The notes under the pieces are model-generated. The model was given only the letters and a program-made list of their open reading frames with translations, had not been told where the DNA came from and ran no database searches. The translations under genes and the position numbers were made by a program. A stretch of 43,587 nt of DNA from an uncultured Parafilimonas sp. (lineage in GTDB: Bacteria; Bacteroidota; Bacteroidia; Chitinophagales; Chitinophagaceae), in contig CAIRZB010000036.1 of assembly GCA_903882935.1 (NCBI GenBank), positions 1 to 43,587 of the forward strand, given 5' to 3'. This document shows positions 35,001-43,165 of the stretch, piece after piece (positions within the stretch are counted from its first letter, which is position 1; every line of letters starts with the position of its first letter).

Positions 35001-37082
35001 GATTTAGTTATTGGCAGGTACATGAAAAAAAACTTGGTCAATTTTCCATATGTAATAGATAACGTCATATTATCGAATGATGAAAGTTGGTATGGGGTTG
35101 CGCAATATTTACCAACTGGAGAAACGGTAACAACATTCATTGATGAAGACAATTTTCATAACGTAACAGGTAGCTTAATGGCATTTGATTTAATTGATGC
35201 GCAAACCAATAAAGAAATATATTCAAAAAAAGAGCAGCAATCCACCAAATGGTTTAGAATCGTACAAAGCCGAAATGGTAAAATGATACTGGTAGATGGG
35301 ATCGTTGACGTGGACGTGTTTGATATATCAAAGCGAAAAATAATCACCCATAAACATCTTGATGGTCAAGACTTAAGGTGGTTGGGACGCAATAATTCAG
35401 ATAATGGAAATAGCGAAGGCCTTACTTGGTTCAGAAATTTTCCCCATCATTCTCAAGATTTTATAAATCCGTTAGACAATGACAATAAAACTTATGTAAT
35501 AGACAACCATAATATACATATTTTTGATAGCGCACATGCGCTCCTAGGGACTGGCTCCTTTAGCCCCTCCGCACCTTACGAAGTAATATTCTTAGGTACA
35601 AGTAATTATTTTATAATAAGTACTGAAAATGGGTTAAGGTTTTACAAATATTGCCTTCCGCAACAAAAAACCGTCATCGATATATCGAAAAACAGCACAC
35701 GTTTATTAAACGAAAATTCAATATTATACATTCAAAAAGATAGTTGTAGGATGTGGAATGCCGACGAAAGTTTAAGTGTTTCAATCCCGCTACAGCATAA
35801 CCATTTTGGCATACTTACTAGGGCTTTTGGGAATGCCAAAGAAAAAATCTGCTATTTTGAGGACGGGCAATCATCATATATAGCGGATTTTAGGAATAAG
35901 AAAATCTATGACCTCAAAAAAAGGTATAAAAATTTTAGCAGCCCTTTTAATAGTTTTTTTAATGCAATCATTTATCGAAACGATGATAGCATTGTGCATA
36001 TTAGAAAAAGCCCGGATTGGAGAGACTATGAATTGCCCAACCTTGGAAAAACAAGTTTTGTTGTATTTGCCCAGTCCTCAAATAATGTCGTTGCGGCAAT
36101 AACCAACAATGGAATTGTAACATGGGATTTACATGATTTTTCTAGGCCGTTATACGCTATTAACGGAACCGAATTTGGAAAGGATACAGTTTTTACACTT
36201 GATACCATTTCAAACAGTAAATTTATATTTCTATTTACATTATTTAGTGGGCCGAATACGCAAAATGTAGGTTTAAGGGCCCTCCAAATCGGTGAAAATG
36301 GAAGTCTTACACTGCTGCCAAACATAATTTTGGATGCTAATGCTGTTCGTTCGGTCCATTATTCGGTTAGCCGCCAAATAGGTGTACTTGGGACGTCTAT
36401 TATTGACTTTTTACACGGGACTGTATTTAACTCGCCAGTTAATACAGGAATTTCGTCATTTGATATAAGGGATGACGAAAGTGTTGTTGCTACAGAAGAT
36501 TATGTGAAAGCTCTTGGCCACGGATACGGTTTTTATAGGCTAAAACGCCTTGAAGGCAAATTGTCATTACAGCAATTAGGCAAAAAGTTGCATTTTGGAA
36601 ACATCTCAACAGATGGTGCGTTAATTTCCCCGGACCAGAAAACAGTGGCTTGTTATTTGCATAAGGCCGATTATCAGGGCGATACTGCAATGATTTATGA
36701 TATTGAAAGTGGAAAGTTTTTGCTTGGTGCAAAACCACATTCGGATCTTTATGCCACGTGGGGATACGCTCTTTTTTTTAGCTCAGATTCACGCAAATTG
36801 GACGTGGCAGTCAGGCACTTTGACAGCTCGACAACTATCCAAAGCCTTATTTCAGTTGATCTCGACATTCCCCCAGCGCTCTTTAAACTACAGGCCCAGG
36901 CACTCACGGGTTTGCAATACAATACCAGCACGGGCGAACTGGAGGATGTGCCGGTGGATACCTGGCAAGAGTTAAAAAATAAGTACGAGGCGGCAGCCAA
37001 GGAACACTACCAAACCTGTGCTTACAAAGCTTTTAACACTTGGGCACTTACCCACCCGGATGATGCTAGGCTTATTCATTAG
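32031..37082 (+). CDS. Caspase-like protease fused to nSTAND ATPase, membrane helix and degenerate beta-propeller
   Basis: The 1683-residue protein has four parts. (1) A caspase (C14) domain, about 25-310, with catalytic His118 (YFACHGI) and Cys171 (LDCCYAG). (2) An nSTAND-type NTPase starting at NPFKGLESY (residue 327), with Walker A GASGCGKSS at 372-380 and a Walker B-like strand LFIDQYEEL at 427-435. (3) One hydrophobic helix at about 799-820, directly after the basic run RQRRKRQR. (4) A long beta-rich region to about 1640 that looks like a WD40-type propeller with degenerate repeats, plus a helical tail. The model is a STAND switch: the propeller senses a trigger, the ATPase oligomerises and the protease is activated. 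That role is inferred. The start at ATG 32031 is chosen because the upstream frame adds only a short stretch overlapping the divergent promoter. The propeller part is AT-richer than the rest. Its 3' end overlaps the convergent caspase gene. Confidence 0.85.
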   Translation: MPVHIPDQTSQNDERVALNFDDWFKDGSYAYFVSIQNYQNSTVFHNLSSPHNDVERLRDVLAGMHNFAVPPVDYTTAAGETVSLPNPLQDATKQQLLHFVNNIQHGSDSRILIYFACHGITEESENGRPEGYLIPYDAEPGNTDSYVKMTDVYKALLRVKCKHQLIVLDCCYAGALKWAQKTTTRGSALRTRGPIAYNRFAYFAGNKAKQVITSTADDQTATDVYAAKRDAVETTAGGKALSPFASSLIKALATGVADSHTLGSPYPDGLLTAVEIGEYVKKEIQDEQLAQIPAVWNIGDYSKGEFIFKNPTTPSILLKKLGANRPNPFKGLESYTAKDRHVFFGRQRILDRDEPGSLINVLKNYDVIVVYGASGCGKSSLIRAGVLPLLGYDEKNCLEIRPGATPYTKHQDVLTGVKSKAGQNFCLFIDQYEELISVCSDVRERNSFELALKDLSGTVKIVIAVRSDFKIHFNTATLCEAGNYKEYSVPSFTRDDIKEIVTGVAEHESLLYRASYDEGMGDVEKTMADEVFTSQIIDDAAGYPDSLPLLSLALSTLFKNRATDAYYQFEFLTQNEYERFNGVAGIIQSLVEDVFARVGTGENKNPDNIEVPLYAYGDGQKLLLQIIFRMISFDGGERTKRRVYTRQERNGKIINELDFGAEKNSKVTKVCEELVNARLLKQDRDGNNNAYVEPAHEALLRSWPRLSNLLIRRDGQATAKATQQITNQDKIVLLRQLSDIAITSYTADAKNRKDQLWVKDPRLQHIQSLQPAFIMLNAIEGQFVQESAQLRQRRKRQRTILLAALCAISTAVAIYFSILNKQVRNELAEGYVQQSLSENNQQNYIKSLFLAVEALGAVTDDDKRRDVLLQAQKSLPYFVYQYSKPIPKGNWMKYRVTKSGDKVAFFNNNTLQVVETQSGESLYVQNDSINSVSFNSLGNKLLVSSKSGIYLVDLTSRSSYIISSDNVTAISFFKGDAAFIGAIGKSICRWDLVIGRYMKKNLVNFPYVIDNVILSNDESWYGVAQYLPTGETVTTFIDEDNFHNVTGSLMAFDLIDAQTNKEIYSKKEQQSTKWFRIVQSRNGKMILVDGIVDVDVFDISKRKIITHKHLDGQDLRWLGRNNSDNGNSEGLTWFRNFPHHSQDFINPLDNDNKTYVIDNHNIHIFDSAHALLGTGSFSPSAPYEVIFLGTSNYFIISTENGLRFYKYCLPQQKTVIDISKNSTRLLNENSILYIQKDSCRMWNADESLSVSIPLQHNHFGILTRAFGNAKEKICYFEDGQSSYIADFRNKKIYDLKKRYKNFSSPFNSFFNAIIYRNDDSIVHIRKSPDWRDYELPNLGKTSFVVFAQSSNNVVAAITNNGIVTWDLHDFSRPLYAINGTEFGKDTVFTLDTISNSKFIFLFTLFSGPNTQNVGLRALQIGENGSLTLLPNIILDANAVRSVHYSVSRQIGVLGTSIIDFLHGTVFNSPVNTGISSFDIRDDESVVATEDYVKALGHGYGFYRLKRLEGKLSLQQLGKKLHFGNISTDGALISPDQKTVACYLHKADYQGDTAMIYDIESGKFLLGAKPHSDLYATWGYALFFSSDSRKLDVAVRHFDSSTTIQSLISVDLDIPPALFKLQAQALTGLQYNTSTGELEDVPVDTWQELKNKYEAAAKEHYQTCAYKAFNTWALTHPDDARLIH

Positions 37083-39090
37083 TTGGCGCAGGGTAAATAA
37101 CAAACACAACCGTTATGGCCTGCCAAGTATCCGAAAACCGCACCCGGCCTGCAGAACGGGTGTTTTGTTTGGTGGGGGCTTGCTCAATGGTATACAGCGG
37201 TATAATTTGTTGTGTGGAGACAAATAGCTTTAAATATTCTGTAATTTTTTCCCTTCCGTTATTTGATAGCTCAAAATTATTCGACCAATTGCCTGCTTGC
37301 CCATACATTAAATAGGCGCCGTATTCTGGGTCAACTTGCATGTCCTGCCAGGGGCCGCTGCTGCTGGTTTGTATACCAAAGCTGGCATCAAGCCAGGCTG
37401 CGCTCACATACAAGGGGGCTTGTGTGCTCTCATTCCTAACCCTCAGCCTAAAGCAAGGGTATTTGAGGCCGTTTGGGCTGTTAAAATAGGTTAATTCGTT
37501 CTGTTGCCCCAGGTTGCCAGGGGTAAATACATAACCGTTGTCGCCATAGGCCGTAGCGCACTCCACGGTAAACAGACTGTTATACCTGGCACCCACGTAG
37601 GGGTTGGTTAATGCCAGTAGGCTATTCCATTTGGCATAAGTGTTCAGCTGGGTCAAAAACGCTATACTTTTTAACGGAATATGTTCAATTATCGGTGTGC
37701 CATCAGGGGCTGTAACTACCGCATCTATCATGGTATCGCCATTCTGCGCTGCTATTAAATAAGTATTGTTGCTGCTTGCAACATCCCTTACCAGCTGTAT
37801 GTTGGGGTATTTTACTTCATCCTCCCTTAAACCGGGTGCGTTATATTGCTGGCTGGTAATAAACGCTTGGTCTTCTTTTTTTACAGTACTGTCAAAACAA
37901 ATAGCAATTGCATTTTTACACGCACCGGCAATAAACGCGTTGTACCTAGTTTGGGGTAACATACCATCGCTTTGGTTAACACCCTGTAGCGGTACAACAA
38001 CGGAGTACAGCAGCGATGCACGAACAATAGTATAGTTGTATGTGTCGGTATTGTTTAACTGCACAACTACCCTATCGCCAGGCGAAATATTGTAGAGGCG
38101 GCCCGCATCAAAACACCAGCCGTATTCCTTGTCAAAAAACACGCTATGGTCATTTGCTGCGCCAGCGGCTTCAGTGGATAAAAAAGCCCTGTTAACATGC
38201 ACGGCCGGTAGGTTATTTACATTAATGCCCGGATTTTGCAACCTTGTGCTGGTGCCAATAAAATAGTTTTTGATATTTAGCGCAGCGTATTCCACCAACT
38301 GCCGGTAACTGATGCCTTTGTATTGCTTTAGCAGGGCTTCCAAGGTAAATGATAACGCACCACGATGGGTGGTGCCGTTAATTTTCAACTCGTTGGCCAC
38401 CTCATTGTCCATCGCCGCAGAAATATGTATATGGGGCCCTCTGTTTACAGCAACATGGGTAATGTTGCCTGCCTCATCCCTCTTATAGGTAAACCCCGGT
38501 TCCCCGTTTACGTTCTTGTTAAAACCATGGTAAGCCTCTACAGGCGGGCTGGCATCAATTACCGCCATCCCTCTTGGGGTTAACTCAAACGCCAAATCAG
38601 CTTTGCTGGCAACATCGCGGGTGTTGCTAAAGCTATGGCAGCAATCAGTTATGGCAATAAAATCAACGCCATTTTTACCGTGGGTGGCCTCCCATATTAA
38701 AAATGAAAGTTCTTTGTCAACAATATAGCCTTTACCAGATACTTCACTGGCCCAGTCGTGGCATATAATTACCTGCAATGCCCCGGTGGCGGCATCTGTA
38801 TCAAAGGCTGCGGGTGCTTTTACATTTGCGCCGTGGCCGGCAAAGTAAAATAGGCAGATATCGCCTTCCTCCGCACTGTTAAAATGGTTGAACGCCTGTA
38901 TAATGTTTTCCCGTGTTGGTAGGTTTTCAGGGTCTTCGTCTGTAAGCTGTTTTTTGTGTAAATGCCCGGTAGGGGCAATATAATCATCCAGCAAGCTGCC
39001 TATAGCGGTAACATCGTTTATGCAACCCTGTAACGGCGCCTCTTTGTAGCCATTAATACCCACTAGTAGCGCATATATATTACTTGCCAT
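37072..39090 (-). CDS. Caspase-family (C14) protease with a long C-terminal beta-rich region
   Basis: The 672-residue cytoplasmic protein starts with a caspase domain (about 1-290): IYALLVGINGYKEAPLQGC, catalytic His86 (FYFAGHGA) and Cys151 (ITDCCHSFSN). The fold and spacing fit bacterial metacaspase-like enzymes, which cut after basic or acidic residues. The region after about 310 is beta-rich (GWCFDAGRLYNISPGDRVVV ... CFRLRVRNESTQAPLYVSAAW) and not recognised. It might recognise a target or hold the enzyme inactive. No signal peptide or membrane helix is seen. The gene faces the caspase-nSTAND gene and overlaps its end by 11 bases. It could be a downstream effector in a protease cascade, which is speculation. 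Confidence 0.85.
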   Translation of the reverse strand: MASNIYALLVGINGYKEAPLQGCINDVTAIGSLLDDYIAPTGHLHKKQLTDEDPENLPTRENIIQAFNHFNSAEEGDICLFYFAGHGANVKAPAAFDTDAATGALQVIICHDWASEVSGKGYIVDKELSFLIWEATHGKNGVDFIAITDCCHSFSNTRDVASKADLAFELTPRGMAVIDASPPVEAYHGFNKNVNGEPGFTYKRDEAGNITHVAVNRGPHIHISAAMDNEVANELKINGTTHRGALSFTLEALLKQYKGISYRQLVEYAALNIKNYFIGTSTRLQNPGINVNNLPAVHVNRAFLSTEAAGAANDHSVFFDKEYGWCFDAGRLYNISPGDRVVVQLNNTDTYNYTIVRASLLYSVVVPLQGVNQSDGMLPQTRYNAFIAGACKNAIAICFDSTVKKEDQAFITSQQYNAPGLREDEVKYPNIQLVRDVASSNNTYLIAAQNGDTMIDAVVTAPDGTPIIEHIPLKSIAFLTQLNTYAKWNSLLALTNPYVGARYNSLFTVECATAYGDNGYVFTPGNLGQQNELTYFNSPNGLKYPCFRLRVRNESTQAPLYVSAAWLDASFGIQTSSSGPWQDMQVDPEYGAYLMYGQAGNWSNNFELSNNGREKITEYLKLFVSTQQIIPLYTIEQAPTKQNTRSAGRVRFSDTWQAITVVFVIYPAPTNE

Positions 39091-39335
39091 AGGATAATAT
39101 GATTGGTTGAACTATTGAATCAATAATTACCTTGGCCATACTGTTATTGTTGTTTTTGTAAGGTGGGTAATGCTGCAATGACAAACAGTTGGAGTGGCAA
39201 TCTGGTCGTTCGCAATAACGGTTTCCGCAAAACTGTACGGTATTTGGCATGGGGTACAATTTATGTTACAAAATAATTGTTCTGCAACACAATAGCAACG
39301 GGTTGGTGCTTTTTTACTAGTTTTTTCTGGGGTTA

Positions 39336-39539
39336 TTACCTCCCCGTTATTTCCAGTATTACGGCTGCACCAAACACGGCCACACCCAAGTAAATTATAA
39401 TTTTAACAGGTATGCTAGCTTTTTGAATAAACGGTATGGGCTGTGCGGGGTTTATTTTGCCCCGCATTACAAGCAGCAGGTAAACAAAGCCTGCCAGTAA
39501 CATTAAATCCCAAACGATGCTGCCCAGTTTTTGGCTCAT
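39336..39539 (-). CDS. Small two-helix membrane protein
   Basis: The 67-residue protein has two hydrophobic helices (IVWDLMLLAGFVYLLLVM at about 8-25 and IIIYLGVAVFGAAVILEI at about 47-64) joined by a basic loop. No family is recognised. The 245 bp between it and the caspase start hold no recognisable feature beyond AT-rich sequence. Confidence 0.55.
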   Translation of the reverse strand: MSQKLGSIVWDLMLLAGFVYLLLVMRGKINPAQPIPFIQKASIPVKIIIYLGVAVFGAAVILEITGR

Positions 39540-39666
39540 ACATTACCTTTTTAGCGTTTTTTATATTTATCTGCGCGCGGTAGTCGTTGTTCAAAACCAC
39601 TATGCCCGGTATAAGGGCTTTGTGGCAAAGTTAATTGCATCACGCATTAAACTAGCCTCGATGACA

Positions 39667-40857
39667 TTATTTGCCGTACTGTTTTGTGCCGGGGTGGAAA
39701 GTGCGCCACGAATGCCAAAACTCCTGGTAGGCCTGCACGGGTGCCAAGGCATAGCCTTTTGACTTTCCATCCAAGCAAGCCCCGCTTAATGCCCAAGTGC
39801 TGTTGGTTTCCGCATCGGTCAATACAGCCTTTACACTGTCATAGGTAAGGTGCAGGGTTTCGCCGTTTAGGTTTCGGTTAAGGGCGTAAAATGTTTTGCC
39901 GTTGGGGGCCAGTACCAGTGCTATGGGCAGGTTGCCAAGGGTGTCCTGTATAAGTTTGGCAGCCAATAGGCCGTTCCAGTCGTAGGCTTTGCTTTGGCCA
40001 TAAACGGTAAGGCCCACCACCCAACTTTTAAACTGCCAGCTTGCGCTGTCGCGTTTCTCTAATTTGCTTTTCACCAAGCCGTCGTCATAGCCAGCAAGGT
40101 CGGCATAGTCTTTTTTGTAGGTGGTGTCTGGTTGCAGCACGGCACTGTTGGGGTATAGTTGTAGCCAGTCGCCCAGGCGCATCTGGCTGCTGGGCAGCTC
40201 GGGCAGTTGTGTGCCTTTCAGCTTGCCGGTAATGGCGGTGCCGGTGGCCTGTTGCCACCAGCTTTTGGTGGTGGCGTCCTCAAACATGGCATTAAAATGG
40301 TCCATACCCACCAGCCGGAAGGTTTCGTACTTGCCGTTTACAAATGGGCTGTACACCCTGCCCGTTCGGCAAACCGTGCAGTAGGTAACCATTACCTGCT
40401 GGCCGCCCACCGTGTCTTTCACCTGGTGGTGGTAGCCGATTATTTCAACCGGGTAGGCTTTCGCCTCGCCCTTTATGGCAACGCCAATAACTAATTTGTT
40501 TTTATTGGTCGTGTCTTGGGTGCCGCTTTCAAACTGTTTTATTTTCGGCTGGTAAAACATTTTATCGGCCAAAAATTTATAATTAAATGCATAGGCCACC
40601 ACACCATATAACACCAGCGCGGCCACCAATGCCGTTTTTTGCCAGCCATTGCCTGCACGCAGGTAGTGCATTAGTGGCCCAACAGTTAATATAGCACCTG
40701 CTAGGCGCAGCAGCCAAACATAATTATCAATAAAATAGGCAACTGAAATGGTATTGCTGTACTGGCTGCCGGGGAACGGCATGATGAAATACACTTTTAG
40801 TACCTCAATGACCAGTAAAAAAAGCAGGCCCATAACAAGCAACAACGGTTTGCGCAT
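39667..40857 (-). CDS. DUF3179 protein with N-terminal membrane helices
   Basis: The 396-residue protein has three or four hydrophobic helices in the first 100 residues (LLVMGLLFLLVIEVLKVYFI, WLLRLAGAILTVGPLMHYL, ALVAALVLYGVVAYAF). A large extracytoplasmic DUF3179 domain follows, with AIKGEAKAYPVEIIGYHHQV and the cysteine pair VTYCTVCRTG. The second half repeats part of the fold with KSWVVGLTVYGQSKAYDWN. The function of the family is unknown. The cysteine pair CTVC may bind metal or form a disulfide. The start at ATG 40857 is fixed by the first helix (MRKPLLLVMG). Confidence 0.85.
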   Translation of the reverse strand: MRKPLLLVMGLLFLLVIEVLKVYFIMPFPGSQYSNTISVAYFIDNYVWLLRLAGAILTVGPLMHYLRAGNGWQKTALVAALVLYGVVAYAFNYKFLADKMFYQPKIKQFESGTQDTTNKNKLVIGVAIKGEAKAYPVEIIGYHHQVKDTVGGQQVMVTYCTVCRTGRVYSPFVNGKYETFRLVGMDHFNAMFEDATTKSWWQQATGTAITGKLKGTQLPELPSSQMRLGDWLQLYPNSAVLQPDTTYKKDYADLAGYDDGLVKSKLEKRDSASWQFKSWVVGLTVYGQSKAYDWNGLLAAKLIQDTLGNLPIALVLAPNGKTFYALNRNLNGETLHLTYDSVKAVLTDAETNSTWALSGACLDGKSKGYALAPVQAYQEFWHSWRTFHPGTKQYGK

Positions 40858-41111
40858 ACCGGTTTTGTTAGGGTGGAAAGTTATACAATAATCGTAAGAC
40901 TTGTACAAGGGTTGAATGGGAAGCGACTGCCAAATTCTTTATTAAAAAAATTTGGACAATAAAAATATCGGTGTTAATATTACATAATAAAAGCATATAA
41001 CTCTCCATGCTGAGAACCCTAATCCATCCTCATGAAACAACCATAATTTGTAATTGTATTGATTAGATACCCTAGTGTAAGCAATGCTTATGCCCTTAAA
41101 ATTGTTATGCC

Positions 41112-42716
41112 ATGGCTCAAACGTTTAACGCTAAACTGCAATTTGTGGCTGCATGTTATACTAAGCAGCTAAATGTAAAAATTACGCAAACAACCGTAAA
41201 GAAAACCATTGAGGAAAATGCTTATTACCCAAGCCTGTTAAGCCTTAGTGATACTTTAAGCCGCTTTAACATTCCCAACAATGCCTATGAGGTTGATGCT
41301 GAAAGCTTTAGCCAACTGGAAGCCCCCTTTGTTGCGCTTGCCAGTATACCTGGCATTGGCAGTGATTTTGTGTTGGTAACAGCTATAAACAACACAACAG
41401 TCAGCTATATATATGATAGCAGCAAAGCAACAACTGTTACAAAAGCAGCATTTGTAAACCAGTTTAAAAATGTTGTTTTACTTGCCGAGCCGGACGATAC
41501 AAGCGGCGAACCAGACTATATACAAAAACTGGCAGAAGAAAAAGCCCTGCAACGTAAAAAAAGCTGGCTGGCCGTGGGTGCGGCGGTACTGGTATTGCTT
41601 GCGGTGGCCGCCAACCTAACCGCCAACACAGCCGTTGCTTTTGGGCTTATTGCCCTAATAAAACTGACAGGCTTGGCTGCTGCAGTTTTGCTGCTAATTT
41701 TTGAGATAAATAAAAACAATGCCTTTATTAAGAATATATGCAGTGCTGGTGGCAAAACCAACTGCGATGCGGTATTGGGCAGCAAGGCCGCCAAAATATG
41801 GGGCATAAGTTGGGGCGAGATTGGTTTTTTCTATTTCGCCTCCACAACACTTTTTTTATTAATGCCCGCTATACCTTTTAAGACAAAAGCAGCGTTACTT
41901 TCCGTGGCAAACGCATTGGCCGCGCCATACATTATATTTAGCATTTATTACCAGTGGCGGGTGGTAAAACAGTGGTGCCCGTTGTGCCTCACGGTGCAAG
42001 CCGCGCTGGCCGCAGAATTGGCTTGGGGAATCGCTAATTTTTTGCTACAAGGCCACACCCTTCCTCCTTTGGGGTTTTGGCTTTTGGCCCCCCTTCAGGG
42101 GATGGGGGTTTCAATTGTTTCTTGGTATTTTTTAAAACCTATCCTGCTACAAGCCAAAGATTACAAACTGTACTATAATGCTTACAAGCGCCTGCAATAC
42201 AATCCCGAAACATTTAACAGCCTGCTGGTACAGCAGGCCAAGGCGGCCGAAGGCTGGCAGCAATTGGGCATAACCATTGGCAACCCGCACGCCCCCAACA
42301 CCATTATAAAAGTATGCAATCCTTATTGCGGGCCTTGCGCAAAAACCCACCCACAATTGGAGGAGGTAATAAAGCAAAACAATAACGTAAACTTAAAAAT
42401 AATTTTTACCGCCCGCAATGCGGAGCACGACCGGAGTGCACCGGTGGTAAAGCACCTGTTGGCTGTGGCAGCAAAGGGCATTGAAAGCAAAACGCAACAG
42501 GCACTTGACGATTGGTATTTGGCCGATAAAAAAGACTATGAAGCGTTTGCTGCAAGATACCCGATAGCCGAATACCCCCCTTTAGGGGACGGGGGCATAG
42601 AGGCGATGGCCCAATGGTGCGATGAAGCGGAGATAACCCACACCCCCACCATTTTTATAAACGGGTACCGCCTGCCTGAGAACTATGGTGTGGAAGAATT
42701 GAAATTTATTTTATAA
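41112..42716 (+). CDS. Membrane thiol oxidase: C39-like domain, VKOR domain and DsbA-like thioredoxin domain
   Basis: The 534-residue protein has three parts. Residues 1-125 resemble a C39-type peptidase domain without a convincing catalytic triad. A VKOR-type membrane domain (about 150-345) carries the loop pair Cys210/Cys218 and the active motif WCPLC (Cys289, Cys292). The C-terminal thioredoxin/DsbA-like domain has YCGPC (Cys406, Cys409). Together these should form disulfides in exported proteins, with quinone as electron acceptor. The next gene encodes a four-cysteine peptide with a bacteriocin-type leader, a likely substrate. Two copies of a 21-base GC palindrome lie inside the gene in different frames. 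The first ATG at 41112 is used; ATG 41107 is out of frame. Confidence 0.87.
   Translation: MAQTFNAKLQFVAACYTKQLNVKITQTTVKKTIEENAYYPSLLSLSDTLSRFNIPNNAYEVDAESFSQLEAPFVALASIPGIGSDFVLVTAINNTTVSYIYDSSKATTVTKAAFVNQFKNVVLLAEPDDTSGEPDYIQKLAEEKALQRKKSWLAVGAAVLVLLAVAANLTANTAVAFGLIALIKLTGLAAAVLLLIFEINKNNAFIKNICSAGGKTNCDAVLGSKAAKIWGISWGEIGFFYFASTTLFLLMPAIPFKTKAALLSVANALAAPYIIFSIYYQWRVVKQWCPLCLTVQAALAAELAWGIANFLLQGHTLPPLGFWLLAPLQGMGVSIVSWYFLKPILLQAKDYKLYYNAYKRLQYNPETFNSLLVQQAKAAEGWQQLGITIGNPHAPNTIIKVCNPYCGPCAKTHPQLEEVIKQNNNVNLKIIFTARNAEHDRSAPVVKHLLAVAAKGIESKTQQALDDWYLADKKDYEAFAARYPIAEYPPLGDGGIEAMAQWCDEAEITHTPTIFINGYRLPENYGVEELKFIL
42088..42108. repeat. 21-bp GC-rich repeat, copy A, inside the VKOR gene
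   Basis: CCCCCCTTCAGGGGATGGGGG can fold on itself (CCCC with GGGG). It differs from copy B at 42575 by two bases. Here it encodes part of APLQGMG, in the loop before the last VKOR helix. Confidence 0.75.
42575..42595. repeat. 21-bp GC-rich repeat, copy B, inside the VKOR gene
   Basis: CCCCCCTTTAGGGGACGGGGG matches copy A at 19 of 21 positions but is read in another frame (YPPLGDGG, in the thioredoxin-like domain). The likeness is therefore at the DNA level and not a protein repeat. Confidence 0.75.
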
Positions 42717-42801
42717 AAAATATTGTTTGGCCAAACAACAAGGGGTATGCCGAAAACCTTTAGAAAAGAGTAAGCAAATTAAAAATGTAAAATTAAGTAG
42801 A

Positions 42802-43101
42802 ATGAAAAGCTTCAAAAAGACAATTGAAGGCTTAAAAGGAGTTCATATTCTCAGTAAAGCCGCGCAAAAGAAAATAATTGCGGGTAAGGCCGCTGGTTGT
42901 GGTATTCTCGTAACATACCCTGGTAGCAATACTAGATATGTATTATATACTCCTGATGCAAACGGAAATGGCAGTACGATGGATGATGCAAAAAAGGCCG
43001 CTGCGAGTAGTAATGACATTTATAATGAGAATGGAGGTTATGTTCAGGCAACTGGGGGCTGGTGCTGCGACAGTTGTGGTAGCTTTCCAACCGCTTCTTA
43101 A
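42802..43101 (+). CDS. Bacteriocin-like exported peptide precursor with four cysteines
   Basis: The 99-residue peptide starts MKSFKKTIEGLKGVHILSKA and continues AQKKIIAGKAAGCG. The leader, ending near residue 28, resembles the double-glycine type leaders of Bacteroidota peptide precursors ('L-S-K-x-x-Q-K-K-I-x-G-G'), except that the cleavage site reads AG. The core of about 70 residues has Cys33, Cys88, Cys89 and Cys92 (GGWCCDSCG), is rich in Gly, Asn and Ser, and has no hydrophobic helix. Two disulfides could form, plausibly by the VKOR-DsbA protein just upstream (85 bp between stop and start). The ATG at 42802 fits the leader; an upstream frame start would add residues unlike any leader. 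No export ABC transporter is in the window. Confidence 0.72.
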   Translation: MKSFKKTIEGLKGVHILSKAAQKKIIAGKAAGCGILVTYPGSNTRYVLYTPDANGNGSTMDDAKKAAASSNDIYNENGGYVQATGGWCCDSCGSFPTAS

Positions 43102-43115
43102 GGTCAAAAACTGAC

Positions 43116-43148
43116 AGGTAGGGCTGTAAAGCCCTGCCTATTTTATTT
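43116..43148 (+). terminator. Terminator after the peptide precursor gene
   Basis: A 9-bp stem with one G-U pair (AGGTAGGGC at 43116-43124, GCCCTGCCT at 43131-43139) with a 6-base loop is followed by ATTTTATTT. Confidence 0.82.
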
Positions 43149-43165
43149 CCAATAAAACTGAATTG

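Noticed and set aside
41112-41490. Active C39 peptidase domain at the N terminus of the VKOR protein
   Set aside because: The general shape is C39-like, but I could not find a convincing catalytic Cys-His pair, so protease activity is not claimed.
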